Below are positions 41,678-53,351 of a stretch of DNA of 64,000 bases, one piece after another. Each line of letters starts with the position of its first letter. Within the stretch, counting starts at the first letter, position 1. The position numbers were made by a program, and so were the translations under genes. This DNA comes from Propionibacteriaceae bacterium. Its GTDB lineage: Bacteria; Actinomycetota; Actinomycetes; Propionibacteriales; Propionibacteriaceae. Location: assembly GCA_027492545.1 (NCBI GenBank), contig JAPUEL010000029.1, positions 1 to 64,000 on the forward strand, in the 5' to 3' direction. The notes under the pieces were generated by a model that was not told the origin of the DNA, searched no databases, and saw only the letters and a list, made by a program, of their open reading frames with translations.

Positions 41678-42495
41678 TCGTCGTCTCCTTCGATCTCGTC
41701 GGTCTTGCCGGCGATGGCGGCGTAGGCGGAGGTGGTGGGCGCCCGGAGCTCGTTCACGTCGACGATCACGCCGCGCATGGCCAGGGTCTTGGACACCGAC
41801 TTCTCGGCGATCGTCCCGTCGGGCAGCAGCGCGGGCGTGGAGATGGCGTTGTGCCGGGCGAACACGCCGGAGCTGGGCAGCGGGCCGGGGTGCACGCCGT
41901 CCTCGGCGTAGGCCCGCACGCGCTCCTGCAGGGACTCGATCTGGGTGGCCTTCTTCGTGAGCTGCTCGCCGTGGGCCAGGATCATGGCGCCGACGGCGGC
42001 CGTGATGAGCAGGGCCGCGGTGGCCTCGAAGATGAACACGTACCGCGAGAACAGCAGCGCGGCCAACGACGGGATGTTGCCGCCGTGCTCGGCGTTGGCC
42101 TCCGTGAGGCCTGCGGGGGCCCCGCTGACGGCGAACTGCCCGACGCCGAGGATCAGCAGCCCGCCGAGGCCGATGGCCACGAGGATCGCCGAGACGCGGT
42201 GCCCGCGGATGGTCTCGACCACCGAGTCGGTGGAGTCGACGCCGACGAGCATGACCACGAACAGGAAGAGCATGAGGATGGCGCCCGTGTACACGATGAT
42301 CTGAATCACGAACAGGAACGGCGCGTCGTTGGCGGCGTAGAGCACGGCCAGGCTGACCATGACGCCGGCCATCCAGATGGCCGAGTGGACGGGCTTGCGC
42401 GAGAGCAGGAGCCCGAGCGCGCACACCACCGCGATGGGTGCGCAGACCCAGAAGGCCACCTCACCGGCGGTCACCAGCGGGATCAAGGGCATCAT
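41674..42495 (-). CDS. nuoJ: NADH-quinone oxidoreductase subunit J
   Basis: Membrane subunit with five helices, 273 residues. The core (1-170) includes [21 protein letters not shown], whose pi-bulge helix is a key element of coupling. The C-terminal 100 residues are a soluble tail, longer than in E. coli NuoJ (184), with no recognised domain. The ATG at 42495 overlaps the nuoI stop (ATGA). Confidence 0.94.
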   Translation of the reverse strand: MMPLIPLVTAGEVAFWVCAPIAVVCALGLLLSRKPVHSAIWMAGVMVSLAVLYAANDAPFLFVIQIIVYTGAILMLFLFVVMLVGVDSTDSVVETIRGHRVSAILVAIGLGGLLILGVGQFAVSGAPAGLTEANAEHGGNIPSLAALLFSRYVFIFEATAALLITAAVGAMILAHGEQLTKKATQIESLQERVRAYAEDGVHPGPLPSSGVFARHNAISTPALLPDGTIAEKSVSKTLAMRGVIVDVNELRAPTTSAYAAIAGKTDEIEGDDE

Positions 42496-43049
42496 TGGGC
42501 TGCTCCTGTGGTTGCGGCGGTGCGGGTGTCCGGCTTGCCGGTCTCCGGGAGGCCGAGGAAGTAGGCCTGCTCGTCGTGTCCGAGCCGGCGCGGGTGCGGG
42601 GGCTGCTCCATGCCGCTGAGCAGCGGGGCCAGCAGGTCCTGCTTCTCGTAGATCAGCTTGGTGCGCGAGTCGTCCGAGATCTTGAACTCGTTGGTCATGG
42701 TCAGGGCGCGCGTCGGGCACGCCTCGATGCACAGACCGCAGAAGATGCAGCGCAGGTAGTTGATCTGGTAGACGCGGCCGTAGCGCTCGCCGGGTGAGTA
42801 GCGGTCGTCGTCGGTGTTGTCGGCACCCTCGACGTAGATCGCGTCAGCCGGGCACGCCCAGGCGCACAGCTCGCAGCCCACGCACTTCTCCAGGCCGTCG
42901 GGCCAGCGGTTGAGCTGGTGCCGGCCGTGGAAGCGAGGCATGGTGACCTTCTCCGCGCCCTTCTTGTGCGGGTACGACTGGGTGAAGGTCTTACGGAAGA
43001 TCGTGTTGAACGTGACACCGAAGCCGGCCCACGGATCGAGCAGTCCCAT
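42492..43049 (-). CDS. nuoI: NADH-quinone oxidoreductase subunit I
   Basis: Carries clusters N6a and N6b that pass electrons to NuoB. The product is 185 residues with [12 protein letters not shown] and [12 protein letters not shown], both complete. The first base of its ATG is the last base of the nuoH stop. It is longer than the second, NuoI-like copy at 29.1 kb by N- and C-terminal extensions, which dock it on the membrane arm. Confidence 0.96.
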   Translation of the reverse strand: MGLLDPWAGFGVTFNTIFRKTFTQSYPHKKGAEKVTMPRFHGRHQLNRWPDGLEKCVGCELCAWACPADAIYVEGADNTDDDRYSPGERYGRVYQINYLRCIFCGLCIEACPTRALTMTNEFKISDDSRTKLIYEKQDLLAPLLSGMEQPPHPRRLGHDEQAYFLGLPETGKPDTRTAATTGAAQ

Positions 43050-44371
43050 CAGGATTCCTTCCCTTCGGTGGCGGCAGGACCAGCCGGCTCGGCCTCGTCC
43101 CCACGCCCGGAGACGACGCCCGCGAACTCGGGCAGGATCTGGCCGGCGCGCGGCGGCGTCGGGTACCCGCCGGCGAACGCGTCGAAGATCTCCGGCTCGT
43201 CACCGGCCTCCGCGAGCTCGGGCTCGTCGGCGACGTCGCTCCTCCCGCCGAAGATGAGGTACACCACGGCCACCAGGGCCACCGCCAGGCCGATGGTGTA
43301 GCCGGGTGCCACCGCGATCATGAGGATCCACACCAGCGAGATGGGGATGAGGCCCTTCCAGCCGAGGTTCATGAACTGGTCGTACCGGAAGCGCGGCAGC
43401 GTGCCACGCAGCCAGACGAACACCGAGATCAGCAGCTGGACCTTGAGGAAGAAGAACACGGGGCCGAGCCACGGGTTGTTCATGAACGGGATCAGGTTGA
43501 GCGGCCACGGCGGCAGGTAGCCGCCGAGGAACAGCGTGGTGGCGACGGCCGACACGGTGGCCATGTTGATGTACTCGGCCAGGAAGAACATCGCGTAGCG
43601 GAAGCCGGAGTACTCGGTGAGGTAGCCGGAGACCAGCTCCGACTCGCACTCGGGCAGGTCGAACGGCGCGCGGTTGGTCTCGCCCACCATGGCGATGGCG
43701 TAGATGATGAAGGAGGGGAACAGCAGGATGGCGTACCAGCCGGTGATCCCCGGGTCGAACGTCGTGTCGGTGAAGGGCACCCTGAAGAGGATGGTCTGCT
43801 TCTGCGCCTCGACGATCTGCGAGGTAGACATGGACCCGGCCTGCAGGAACACCGCCACCATGGACAGGCCCATGGCGATCTCGTAGGAGATCATCTGCGC
43901 GGTGGAGCGGATCGAGCCGAGGAACGAGTAGGTGGAGTTACCCGCCCACCCGGCCAGGACGATGCCGTAGATGCCGATGGAGGCCACCGCGAGGATGAAC
44001 AGCGTGGCCACCGGCAGGTCCGTGACCTGCAGCCTGGTGGTGACGCCGAACATCTCCACCTCACCGCCGAACGGGATGACCGTCCAGGTGGTGAACGCCG
44101 CGACACCGGTGAGGATGGGGGCCAGGTTGAACACCCACTTGTCGGCGTTCTTGGGCCGGAAGTCCTCCTTGACCAGGAGCTTCGCGCCGTCAGCCAGCGC
44201 CTGCCCCAGGCCGAAGGGCCCGTTCATGATGGGGCCGAGGCGGTGCTGCATCTTCCCGACGAGGCGGCGCTCGTACCAGACGTTGAAGATGGTCCAGACC
44301 AGGAGGATAACGAACAGCGCCACCACCTTGATCAGGATCAGCCACCAGGGGTCCTGGAAGAAGATGTTCAT
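43049..44371 (-). CDS. nuoH: NADH-quinone oxidoreductase subunit H
   Basis: Membrane subunit that forms the quinone-binding channel with NuoB and NuoD. The product is 440 residues with eight or nine helices. [45 protein letters not shown] and [18 protein letters not shown] are conserved. The last 70 residues are a soluble acidic/Pro-rich tail beyond the usual end. Overlaps nuoI by one base. Confidence 0.96.
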   Translation of the reverse strand: MNIFFQDPWWLILIKVVALFVILLVWTIFNVWYERRLVGKMQHRLGPIMNGPFGLGQALADGAKLLVKEDFRPKNADKWVFNLAPILTGVAAFTTWTVIPFGGEVEMFGVTTRLQVTDLPVATLFILAVASIGIYGIVLAGWAGNSTYSFLGSIRSTAQMISYEIAMGLSMVAVFLQAGSMSTSQIVEAQKQTILFRVPFTDTTFDPGITGWYAILLFPSFIIYAIAMVGETNRAPFDLPECESELVSGYLTEYSGFRYAMFFLAEYINMATVSAVATTLFLGGYLPPWPLNLIPFMNNPWLGPVFFFLKVQLLISVFVWLRGTLPRFRYDQFMNLGWKGLIPISLVWILMIAVAPGYTIGLAVALVAVVYLIFGGRSDVADEPELAEAGDEPEIFDAFAGGYPTPPRAGQILPEFAGVVSGRGDEAEPAGPAATEGKES

Positions 44372-44373
44372 GC

Positions 44374-46782
44374 TCAGGCTCCTTCATCCACAGAGACGGC
44401 CGCGACCGCGGCGGGGGCGCCGGGCGTCGCGGGGAGGCGATCCACGCTGTTGGGGTTCAGCGGAACCCAGACCACGTCGTCGACCATGCCAGGGGTGACC
44501 TCCACGGGGAGGATGACGGCCACGCCGCCCGCCTCGACGGTGGCCACCTCGCCGAGGCCGAGGCGCTCGGCCGTGGCGGCGGACACCCGGGCGACGGCGG
44601 GTCGGGCCGTGGCCCGGAGCGCCAGCTCGAAGTCGTTGCCCTGCGAGGCGTCGAGCAGCTCGCGCCACCCGGCCAGGCGGATGCCGCCGTCGGACGGGGC
44701 CGCCGGCACCGTGGTGGGCGTCGCGGTGTGCTGACCCTCCCAGGCACCGAGCTCGATGAGGTCGGCGTAGGCCTGCTTCGAGGCGCGGAATCCGAGGCTG
44801 GAGCCCATCGCGTCGGCGAGGGCTGCCAGGATCCTCAGGTCCGTCATGGGCGAGGTGATGTTCTTGTTGACCACCCGCACGCGCCCGTGGCGATGCTCCC
44901 AGTTGAGGAAGTGGCCGGACTGCTCCTCGAGCAGCGCCGCGGGGAAGACCACGTCCGCGCGCTCGGTGACCAGCGATAGCCGCTGTTCGATGCTGACCAC
45001 GAACTCCGCCTTCTCCAGGCCGGCGAGCGCGGCGGCGGGATCGGCGAGGTCCGCCGGGTCCACGCCGGCCACGACCAGCGCCTTGAGGGTCCCGGCCGCG
45101 GCGGCGGCGAACTGCTCGTCCGCGGCCAGGCCGTCGTCGGAGGGCAGCGAGGCGAGTCCCCAGTGCGAGGCCACGTCCACGCGGGCCGTGGCGTCGCCGA
45201 CGGGGCGGCCACCGGGCAGGAGGCCGGGGAGGCAGCCCGCCTCGACGGCGCCGACGTCGCCGGCGCGGCGCGGGATCCACGCCAGCCGGGCGCCGCTGGC
45301 GTCCGCGAGGGCCGAGACGGCGCTCAGCAGGCCGGGGACGGTGGCTGCCCGCTCCCCCACCAGGAGCACGGTGCCGGCGTCGAGGCCGGGGAGCGCGTCA
45401 AGCGCAGCGATCTCGCCGCCAGGCGCCACAGGCACGACGGTGGCGGAGAGCTTCTCGGAGCCGCGCGACGCGAACGGCGCCAGCGTGGTGACCTTGAGCC
45501 GGTTGCGGCGCACGGCCTTGCGGAGGCGGAGGAACACGATCGGGGACTCGTCCTCGGGCTCGAAGCTCACGAGGACCACCTGGGAGGCGGCCTCGAGGTC
45601 CGAGTACGTCACCGACTGCGCGAGCGGGCGGCCGGCGACCCGGGCCGCGAGGAAGGCGGCCTCCTCCGCGGAGGCGGGGCGGGACCGGAAGTCGACGCTG
45701 TTGGTGCCCAGGACGGCGCGCGCGAACTTGGCGTACCCGTAGGCGGCCTCGACGGTCAGCCGGCCGCCGGTCTGCACGCCGACGGAGGCGCCGGCGGCCT
45801 GGAGGCCGTGGACGGCCGCGTCGATGGCCTCGGGCCAGGACGCCGGCTGCAGCACGCCGTCGCGGCGGACCAGCGGGTGCGTGACCCGGTCGTCGCCGCG
45901 GCTGTACATGAAGCCGAAGCGGCCCTTGTCGCAGCTCCACTCCTCGTTGACCTCGGGGTTCGCCGAGGCGAGGCGGCGCTTGACCTGATGGTGGCGCTGA
46001 TCGGCGCGCAGCTCGCAGCCGGAGGCGCAGTGCTCGCAGGTCACCGTGGTCGACACCAGGTCGAAGGGGCGGGCCTGGAACCGGTAGGCGGCCGAGGTCA
46101 GCGCGCCGACGGGGCAGATCTGCACCACGTTGCCGGAGAAGTACGAGTCGTAGGGGTCCTGCTCGTAGGTGCCGATCTGCTGGAGCGCGCCGCGCTCCAC
46201 CAGGGCGATGAACGGATCACCGGAGATCTGCTCCGAGAACCGGGTGCAGCGGGCGCACAGCACGCAGCGCTCACGGTCGAGCAGGATCTGCGCGGAGATG
46301 CTGACGGGCTTGGGGAAGGTGCGCTTGAGCTCGCGGAAGCGGCTCTCGCCCGGGCCGTGCGAGAGCGCCTGGTTCTGCAGGGGGCACTCGCCGCCCTTGT
46401 CGCAGATGGGGCAGTCGAGCGGATGGTTGATCAGCAGCAGCTCCAGCATGCCCACCTGCGCCTTCTTGGCAACGGGCGAGCTGACCTGGGTGTTGACCTT
46501 CATCCCCTCGGCCACCGGCATGGTGCAGGAGGCCTGCGGCTTGGGGAACCCGCGACCGTTGCCGGCGTCGGGGATGTCCACCATGCACTGGCGGCAGGCG
46601 CCGACCGGGTCGAGGAGCGGGTGGTCGCAGAAGCGCGGGATGGCGGTGCCGATCATCTCGGCGGCGCGGATGATGAGCGTGCCCTTCGGGACGCTCACCT
46701 GGGTGCCGTCGATGGTCAGGGTGACCAGGTCCGGCTTCGGCGCAACCTCTTCGCCTGTCGTCGTCTTGGTGTCGACGCTCAT
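44374..46782 (-). CDS. nuoG: NADH-quinone oxidoreductase subunit G
   Basis: Large peripheral-arm subunit, 802 residues. The N-terminal [2Fe-2S] domain has [19 protein letters not shown]; the HxxxCxxC-type cluster region and [13 protein letters not shown] carry further iron-sulfur sites, and [13 protein letters not shown] precedes them. A molybdopterin-oxidoreductase-like domain without cofactor role fills the second half. [13 protein letters not shown] indicates the extra N7-type cluster. The ATG at 46782 overlaps nuoF (ATGA). Confidence 0.95.
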   Translation of the reverse strand: MSVDTKTTTGEEVAPKPDLVTLTIDGTQVSVPKGTLIIRAAEMIGTAIPRFCDHPLLDPVGACRQCMVDIPDAGNGRGFPKPQASCTMPVAEGMKVNTQVSSPVAKKAQVGMLELLLINHPLDCPICDKGGECPLQNQALSHGPGESRFRELKRTFPKPVSISAQILLDRERCVLCARCTRFSEQISGDPFIALVERGALQQIGTYEQDPYDSYFSGNVVQICPVGALTSAAYRFQARPFDLVSTTVTCEHCASGCELRADQRHHQVKRRLASANPEVNEEWSCDKGRFGFMYSRGDDRVTHPLVRRDGVLQPASWPEAIDAAVHGLQAAGASVGVQTGGRLTVEAAYGYAKFARAVLGTNSVDFRSRPASAEEAAFLAARVAGRPLAQSVTYSDLEAASQVVLVSFEPEDESPIVFLRLRKAVRRNRLKVTTLAPFASRGSEKLSATVVPVAPGGEIAALDALPGLDAGTVLLVGERAATVPGLLSAVSALADASGARLAWIPRRAGDVGAVEAGCLPGLLPGGRPVGDATARVDVASHWGLASLPSDDGLAADEQFAAAAAGTLKALVVAGVDPADLADPAAALAGLEKAEFVVSIEQRLSLVTERADVVFPAALLEEQSGHFLNWEHRHGRVRVVNKNITSPMTDLRILAALADAMGSSLGFRASKQAYADLIELGAWEGQHTATPTTVPAAPSDGGIRLAGWRELLDASQGNDFELALRATARPAVARVSAATAERLGLGEVATVEAGGVAVILPVEVTPGMVDDVVWVPLNPNSVDRLPATPGAPAAVAAVSVDEGA

Positions 46783-48092
46783 CGGTGCGCTCCTTCCGCG
46801 GCGAACAGCGCGCTCTTCTCGTACGGGAACAGCTCCCAGGCCGGCGTGTGGTACCCCTGCTCGAACTCGGCCCTGAAGTGCTTGACCGCGCTGGTCACGC
46901 AGGCGACGGCGCCGTCGGCGAGCGCGCAGAAGGAGCGGCCGCCGATGTTGTCGCAGATGTCGAGCATCTTGTCGACGTCGCCCTCGACCGCGGTGCCGGC
47001 CTCGAACTTCATGAGCATCTGCACCAACCACCACGAACCCTCGCGGCAGGGGGTGCACTTGCCGCAGGACTCGTGCTTGTAGAACTCGACGAACCGCAGC
47101 GTGGTGCGCACGATGGAGGTGGTCTCGTCGAAGACCTGCAGCGCCTTGGTGCCCAGCATGCTGCCGGCGCCCGCCATGCCCTCGTAGTCGAGGGGCAGGT
47201 CGAGGTGTTCGGCGGTGAGGATGGGCGTCGACGAGCCTCCAGGGGTGAAGAACTTGAGCTCGCGCCCCCCGCGGATGCCGCCGGAGAGCTCCAGCAGCTG
47301 CCGCATGGTGATGCCCATCGGCGCCTCGAACTGGCCCGGCCGGGCCACGTGGCCGGACAGGGAGTAGAGCGTGAAGCCGCTCGACTTCTCCGAGCCCATG
47401 GACTTGAACCAGTCTGAGCCGTTGGCCAGGATCGCCGGGACCGACGCGATGGACTCGACGTTGTTGATCACAGTGGGCGAGGCGTACAGGCCCGCGACGG
47501 CGGGGAACGGCGGGCGGAGGCGCGGCTGTCCCCGTCGGCCCTCGAGCGAGTCGAGCAGTGCCGTCTCCTCGCCGCAGATGTAGGCGCCGGCGCCGGCGTG
47601 GACGATGATGTCCAGGTCGTAGCCGGTGCCCAGGATGTTCTTGCCGAGGTAGCCGGCGGCGTAAGCCTCACGCACCGCCTGCTGCAGGCGCCGGATGACG
47701 TGCAGCACCTCGCCGCGACAGTAGATGAACGCGGTGTGCCCGTTGATGGCGTAGGACGAGATGATCACGCCCTCCACCAGGGTGTGGGGCGTGGCGAGCA
47801 TGAGCGGCATGTCCTTGCAGGTGCCTGGCTCCGACTCGTCGGCGTTGACCACGAGGTACTTCGGGTTGGGGTTGTCCTGCGGCACGAAGGACCACTTCAT
47901 GCCCGTGGGGAAGCCCGCGCCGCCGCGGCCGCGGAGGTTGGCCTCCTTGACCAGGTTGACCACCTCGACGGGCTGCATCGCGAGCGCCTTGCGTAGCGCG
48001 CGGTAGCCGCCGGTGGCCTCGTAGCGCGACAGCTTCCACGAGTTGTCCTCGCCCCATTGGGCGGACAGGACAGGGGTCAGCAGATCGGTCAC
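46779..48092 (-). CDS. nuoF: NADH-quinone oxidoreductase subunit F
   Basis: NADH- and FMN-binding subunit, 437 residues. The NADH/FMN glycine-rich region LRGRGGAGFPTGMKW is near residue 53 and GAGAYICGEETALLDSLEG near residue 167. The C-terminal CGKCTPCREG plus a later cysteine hold cluster N3. Its presence together with NuoE and NuoG shows the main complex is a true NADH-dependent enzyme, unlike the short set at 29-30 kb. Confidence 0.96.
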   Translation of the reverse strand: MTDLLTPVLSAQWGEDNSWKLSRYEATGGYRALRKALAMQPVEVVNLVKEANLRGRGGAGFPTGMKWSFVPQDNPNPKYLVVNADESEPGTCKDMPLMLATPHTLVEGVIISSYAINGHTAFIYCRGEVLHVIRRLQQAVREAYAAGYLGKNILGTGYDLDIIVHAGAGAYICGEETALLDSLEGRRGQPRLRPPFPAVAGLYASPTVINNVESIASVPAILANGSDWFKSMGSEKSSGFTLYSLSGHVARPGQFEAPMGITMRQLLELSGGIRGGRELKFFTPGGSSTPILTAEHLDLPLDYEGMAGAGSMLGTKALQVFDETTSIVRTTLRFVEFYKHESCGKCTPCREGSWWLVQMLMKFEAGTAVEGDVDKMLDICDNIGGRSFCALADGAVACVTSAVKHFRAEFEQGYHTPAWELFPYEKSALFAAEGAHR

Positions 48093-48837
48093 TTGGCGGC
48101 CTCCGGCTTCTGAGCTGCCTTGGCGGCCACCGGCTTGGCGGCCGTCGGAGCGGACCAGTTGTTCTCACGGGCGATCTCGCGGCCCAGCAGCGACGCGGGA
48201 CCGGCAGAGGGGCCCTCGTCGGCGCGGCCGTCGGGGAACCCGGCGAGGACGCGCTCGGCCTCGCGCCACGACGTGAGGGTGGCGCCGCGCGGCGACACGA
48301 CCTCCTCACCTGCCATCAGCTTGTCGAGCAGGTCGTCGAGCTTGGCGGGGTCCATGTTGTCGAAGAACTCCCAGTTGACCATCGCGACGGGCGCGAAGTC
48401 GCAGGCGGCGTTGCACTCCAGCCGCTCGAGGGAGACCTGGCCGTCCGGCGTGGTCTGGTTCTCGTCGATGCCCAGGCGCTTCTTGGCACGGTCCAGGAGG
48501 ATGTCGCCGCCCATGACGGCACACAGGGCGGTGGTGCAGACGCCCACGTGGTGGGTGCCGGCGGGGCGCCTCTTGTACATGGTGTAGAACGTGGCCACGC
48601 CGGAGACCTGGGCGGTGGTGATGCCCAGCACGTCCGCGCAGACCTCGATGCCCCGGGGGCTGACGCGGCCGTCGACCGACTGCACCAGGTGCAGCATCGG
48701 CAGCAGCGCCGAACGGGGCTGCGGGTACCGGGCGGCCAGCTGGCGGAGCTCGTCGATCGTGGTGTCGTCGATGTTGGTCGACTGATCCGAGTAGTCCACC
48801 GAGCCGGACTCGGGGAAGTTGCTGGCAAAGTGGCCGC

Positions 48838-48841
<4 letters not shown>
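48089..48841 (-). CDS. nuoE: NADH-quinone oxidoreductase subunit E
   Basis: Thioredoxin-like [2Fe-2S] subunit, 250 residues. The cluster cysteines occur in VCTTALC and [11 protein letters not shown]. An Ala/Lys-rich tail of about 60 residues follows the core, which is longer than in E. coli NuoE (166). The ATG at 48841 overlaps nuoD (ATGA); the stop overlaps the nuoF start. Confidence 0.95.
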
Positions 48842-50186
<1,345 letters not shown>

Positions 50187-50187
<1 letters not shown>

Positions 50188-50882
50188 CAGGAGTAGTCCC
50201 TCCGGTTGTCGGGAGCGGGTACCTTGGCGCCCTTGTACTCGACGTCGACGCCGCCGAGCGGGTAGTCCTTGCGCTGCGGGTGGCCCTTCCAGTCGTCGGG
50301 CATGAGGATGCGGGTCAGCGAGGGGTGGCCGTCGAAGACGATGCCGAACATGTCCCACGCCTCGCGCTCGTGGTAGTCCACCATCGGGTAGGTGGCCACC
50401 ACGGAGGGGATGTGCGGGTCCTCCTCGGGGCAGGAGACCTCGAGCCGCACGCGACGGTTGTGGGTGTAGCTCAGCAGGTGGTAGACCGCGTGCAGCTCGG
50501 CGCCCTTCTCCTGCGGGTAGTGCACGCCGGAGACCGAGACGCACACCTCGAACCGGAGGTGGGCGTCGTCGCGGAACTGCCGCACCACGTCGGGCAGCTG
50601 CTCCCTGGGCACGTAGATGGTCAGCTCGCCGCGGTCCAACAGCACGCGGGCGTCGGCGAGCGCCGGCATCAGCTCCAGCGCGCGGTCGTGGATGTCGTCG
50701 AAGGGCTCGCCGAAGGGCCCCTCGGAGCGGCCGGGCATCACGAGCTCGCGGGTGAGGCCGCCGTAGCCGGACGTGTCGCCGGAGCCGCGCGACCACATGC
50801 CCTCGGTCCGGGCGAAGACGGGCTGGGAGGCCGGCGCCGCCGCCTGGGCCGGCAGGTTCTGCTCGGGCTGGGTCTCGCTCAT
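50187..50882 (-). CDS. nuoC: NADH-quinone oxidoreductase subunit C
   Basis: 30-kDa subunit of the connecting module, 231 residues and not fused to NuoD. The family block ERE(A)[23 protein letters not shown] and QRKDYPLGG is at about 165-205. The N-terminal 40 residues are a Pro/Ala-rich extension. Start overlaps nuoB by 4 nt (ATGA at 50879-50882). Confidence 0.95.
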
Positions 50883-51433
50883 CGCATGAGTCCCTTCATC
50901 TCGACCTTGGCCGGGGCGATGAGGGCGGCGCGCTCGGCCTCCTCGATGGCGGTCACCTCGTTGGCGCCGATGGGGCGCTGCTGCACCTTCTCACGCAGCT
51001 TGAACATGGCCTCGATCAGCATGTCCGGCCGCGGGGGGCAGCCGGGGATGTACATGTCGACGGGGAGGAAGTGGTCGCAGCCCTGCACGATGGCGTAGTT
51101 GTTGAACATGCCGCCGGAGGAGGCGCAGGCGCCCATCGAGATGACCCACTTGGGGTTGGGCATCTGGTCGTAGACCTGGCGCACGACGGGCGCCATCTTC
51201 TGCGACACGCGGCCGGAGACGATCATGAGGTCCGCCTGGCGCGGGGAGGCGCGGAACACCTCCTGGCCCCAGCGGCCGGCGTCGTAGCGCGGCGTGCCGT
51301 AGGCCATCATCTCGATGGCGCAGCAGGCCAGGCCCATCGTCGCGGGCCAGAACGAGGCCTTGCGGAGCCAGCCGAAGACACCCTCGACCGTGGTCAGGAG
51401 GATGCCGCTGGGGAGCTTGTCTTCGATACCCAT
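50879..51433 (-). CDS. nuoB: NADH-quinone oxidoreductase subunit B
   Basis: Holds cluster N2, the last electron carrier before quinone. The product is 184 residues from ATG 51433 ([13 protein letters not shown]), which matches relatives; an ATG at 51451 overlapping the nuoA stop would add six residues and cannot be excluded. Ligands are in [18 protein letters not shown] and GCPPRPD. Order nuoA-B-C is standard. Confidence 0.96.
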   Translation of the reverse strand: MGIEDKLPSGILLTTVEGVFGWLRKASFWPATMGLACCAIEMMAYGTPRYDAGRWGQEVFRASPRQADLMIVSGRVSQKMAPVVRQVYDQMPNPKWVISMGACASSGGMFNNYAIVQGCDHFLPVDMYIPGCPPRPDMLIEAMFKLREKVQQRPIGANEVTAIEEAERAALIAPAKVEMKGLMR

Positions 51434-51447
51434 ATCCGGATTTCCCC

Positions 51448-51807
51448 TCATTCCCAGTCGAGGCCGTTGCGGCGCAGGACGTAGAAGTATGCGATGAACA
51501 CGGTGACGATGAAGATGATCATCTCCACGACGGCGAACGTGCCGAGCTGCCGGTAGGCCACGGCCCACGGGAACAGGAACACCACCTCGATGTCGAAGAT
51601 GATGAACAGCATCGCGGTGATGTAGTACTTGACCGGGAACCGGCCGCCGCCGACGGGCTGCGGGGTGGGCTGGATGCCGCACTCGTAGCTGTCGTATTTG
51701 GCCCGGTTGTAACGGCGCGGACCGACGACGAGGCTCAGCGACATCGAGATCACGACGAAGACAGTGGCGAGAACCACCATGCCCACGATCGGGATGTAAG
51801 GATTCAT
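51448..51807 (-). CDS. nuoA: NADH-quinone oxidoreductase subunit A
   Basis: Small three-helix membrane subunit, 119 residues. The conserved loop [14 protein letters not shown] and [23 protein letters not shown] are intact. The ATG at 51807 follows the menJ-like stop by 19 nt, with AGGA-type ribosome site immediately upstream. No promoter fits in that gap, so nuo transcription probably starts upstream of the reductase. Confidence 0.95.
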   Translation of the reverse strand: MNPYIPIVGMVVLATVFVVISMSLSLVVGPRRYNRAKYDSYECGIQPTPQPVGGGRFPVKYYITAMLFIIFDIEVVFLFPWAVAYRQLGTFAVVEMIIFIVTVFIAYFYVLRRNGLDWE

Positions 51808-51826
51808 GTCCTGTGTTTCCTTCCGG

Positions 51827-53125
51827 TCAGGCCGAGGGCGCAGCCTTGCACAGTGTGTTGATGATGCGGTCCATGGCATCACCGCCATGTGAGTCGGTGA
51901 GGTTGGCCAGCAGCTTCAACACGAAGCGCATCAGGGTCTTGCGGGGCAACCCGTACTTGGTGCACAGGTGCATGATCCGCGGGTCTCCGATGAGCTGCAC
52001 GAAGATGGTGCCGAGGCGATAATAACCACCCAGGCTGGCCTTGAGTTGTTCGGGGTAGGCCTGCATGGCCTTCTCGGCGGACCGGGTACCGGCCCCGCGT
52101 GAGAACGCCTCGGCCAGGGCCGAGGCGGCCATCTCCGCCGACTCCATCGCGTAGGCGATGCCCTCGCCGTTGAAGGGGTTGACCATACCGCCCGCATCAC
52201 CGACCAGGACGAGGCCGCGGCCGTAGTGGGGCTGCCGGTTGAACGCCATCGGCAGCGCGGCGCCCTGGACGGTGCCGACCATGTTCTGGTCCCGGAAGCC
52301 CCACTCCTCGGGGGTGTTCTCCAGCCAGCGCTTGAGGAGCGCGCGGTAGTCCGTCCTGCCGAAGCCCTTCGAGGTGTTGAGCACGCCGAGGCCGACGTTG
52401 GAGGTGCCGTCGCCCATGCCGAAGATCCAGCCGTAGCCCGGCATCAGGGTGGACTCGTGCGGCTTGCCGTCCCACAGCTCCAGCCATGACTCGAGGTAGT
52501 CGTCGTGGGTCCGAGGAGAGGTGTAGTACGTGCGCACAGCCACGCCCATGGGGCGGTCATCGCGCTTGGTGACGCCCATGGACACCGCGAGGCGCGACGA
52601 GTTGCCGTCGGCGGCGACCACGTAGGGCGCGCTGAACGAGCGGCCGTCCTTGGTGGTGACGCCGGTGATGCGCCCGGTGCGATCGTCGAGGACCGCGCCG
52701 TCGACGTTCGCGCCCTCGATCAGGGTGGCACCCTGGGCGACGGCGTGGCGGGCGAGCATGTCGTCGAAGTCCTTGCGGGGGCGCACCAGGCCGTACGGCG
52801 GGAAGTCGGTGAGGTCCGGCCAGGGCAGCTCGAACGGCTCCGTGCGGCCGCCGTAGACCCTGAGGCCCTTGTTGTGCAGCCAGCCGTTGGCCTCGGACGT
52901 GTCGATGCCGAGGCGCGTGAGCGAGCGAGTCGCGCGGGGGGTGAGGCCGTCCCCGCAGACCTTCTCGCGCGGGAAGTGGGACTTCTCGAGGAGCGTCACG
53001 GTCAGTCCGTGCCGTGCCAGGTAGGCGGCGGTCGACGACCCTCCAGGGCCGGCCCCGACGACGATGACGTCGGACTCCGTGGGGGTATCGGCGGGTGCCG
53101 CGCCATCAGGCTTGGCGAACGACAT
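51827..53125 (-). CDS. Geranylgeranyl/menaquinone side-chain reductase (MenJ-like flavoprotein)
   Basis: FAD enzyme expected to saturate a double bond in the menaquinone tail, 432 residues. The N-terminal dinucleotide site VVGAGPGGSSTAAYLA is near residue 21, the second FAD motif VLVGDAGGMVNPFNGEGIAYA near residue 293, and EKVCGDGLTPRA is typical of geranylgeranyl reductases. The ATG at 53125 has AGGAG 6 nt upstream. It heads the nuo operon, 19 nt before nuoA. The assignment to menaquinone comes from context; chlorophyll or archaeal lipid roles of the family do not fit. Confidence 0.88.
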   Translation of the reverse strand: MSFAKPDGAAPADTPTESDVIVVGAGPGGSSTAAYLARHGLTVTLLEKSHFPREKVCGDGLTPRATRSLTRLGIDTSEANGWLHNKGLRVYGGRTEPFELPWPDLTDFPPYGLVRPRKDFDDMLARHAVAQGATLIEGANVDGAVLDDRTGRITGVTTKDGRSFSAPYVVAADGNSSRLAVSMGVTKRDDRPMGVAVRTYYTSPRTHDDYLESWLELWDGKPHESTLMPGYGWIFGMGDGTSNVGLGVLNTSKGFGRTDYRALLKRWLENTPEEWGFRDQNMVGTVQGAALPMAFNRQPHYGRGLVLVGDAGGMVNPFNGEGIAYAMESAEMAASALAEAFSRGAGTRSAEKAMQAYPEQLKASLGGYYRLGTIFVQLIGDPRIMHLCTKYGLPRKTLMRFVLKLLANLTDSHGGDAMDRIINTLCKAAPSA

Positions 53126-53161
53126 GCATGACTCCTGTCACCGGCGGCGGATCTCGGGGTC

Positions 53162-53167
53162 AGTCTA
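53162..53167 (-). promoter_or_regulatory. Candidate -10 box for the menJ-nuo operon
   Basis: TAGACT on the minus strand, 36 nt before the reductase start; predicted transcription start near 53155. No strong -35 is seen (TTGGCC at 19-bp spacing at best). It shares its sequence with other -10 boxes proposed in this window. Confidence 0.4.
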
Positions 53168-53241
53168 GGGGGTGCCCCGAGTTTTCGGCCAAACCCGGCC
53201 GCCTGCGGCGGAAGCCGCCATGACAAGGACCTGCGCAGCCA

Positions 53242-53267
53242 ATTACGCACCTACTACGTTGCGTAAT
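53242..53267. promoter_or_regulatory. Palindrome between the reductase-nuo operon and isochorismate synthase (operator candidate)
   Basis: Perfect inverted repeat ATTACGCA - 10 bp - TGCGTAAT. It is AT-rich compared with its surroundings and sits in a 226-bp divergent intergenic region, about 75 bp upstream of the proposed reductase -10 box and 100 bp before the menF start. The shape is that of a binding site for a dimeric regulator. No T-run supports a terminator. Confidence 0.5.
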
Positions 53268-53351
53268 CAATCACCCCTAGCCCGGCTCCCGGTGGGCGCC
53301 ACCGGCCACCCGGCCGCGCGCCCTCACCACACCGGGAAGGGGTGAGCCGCT

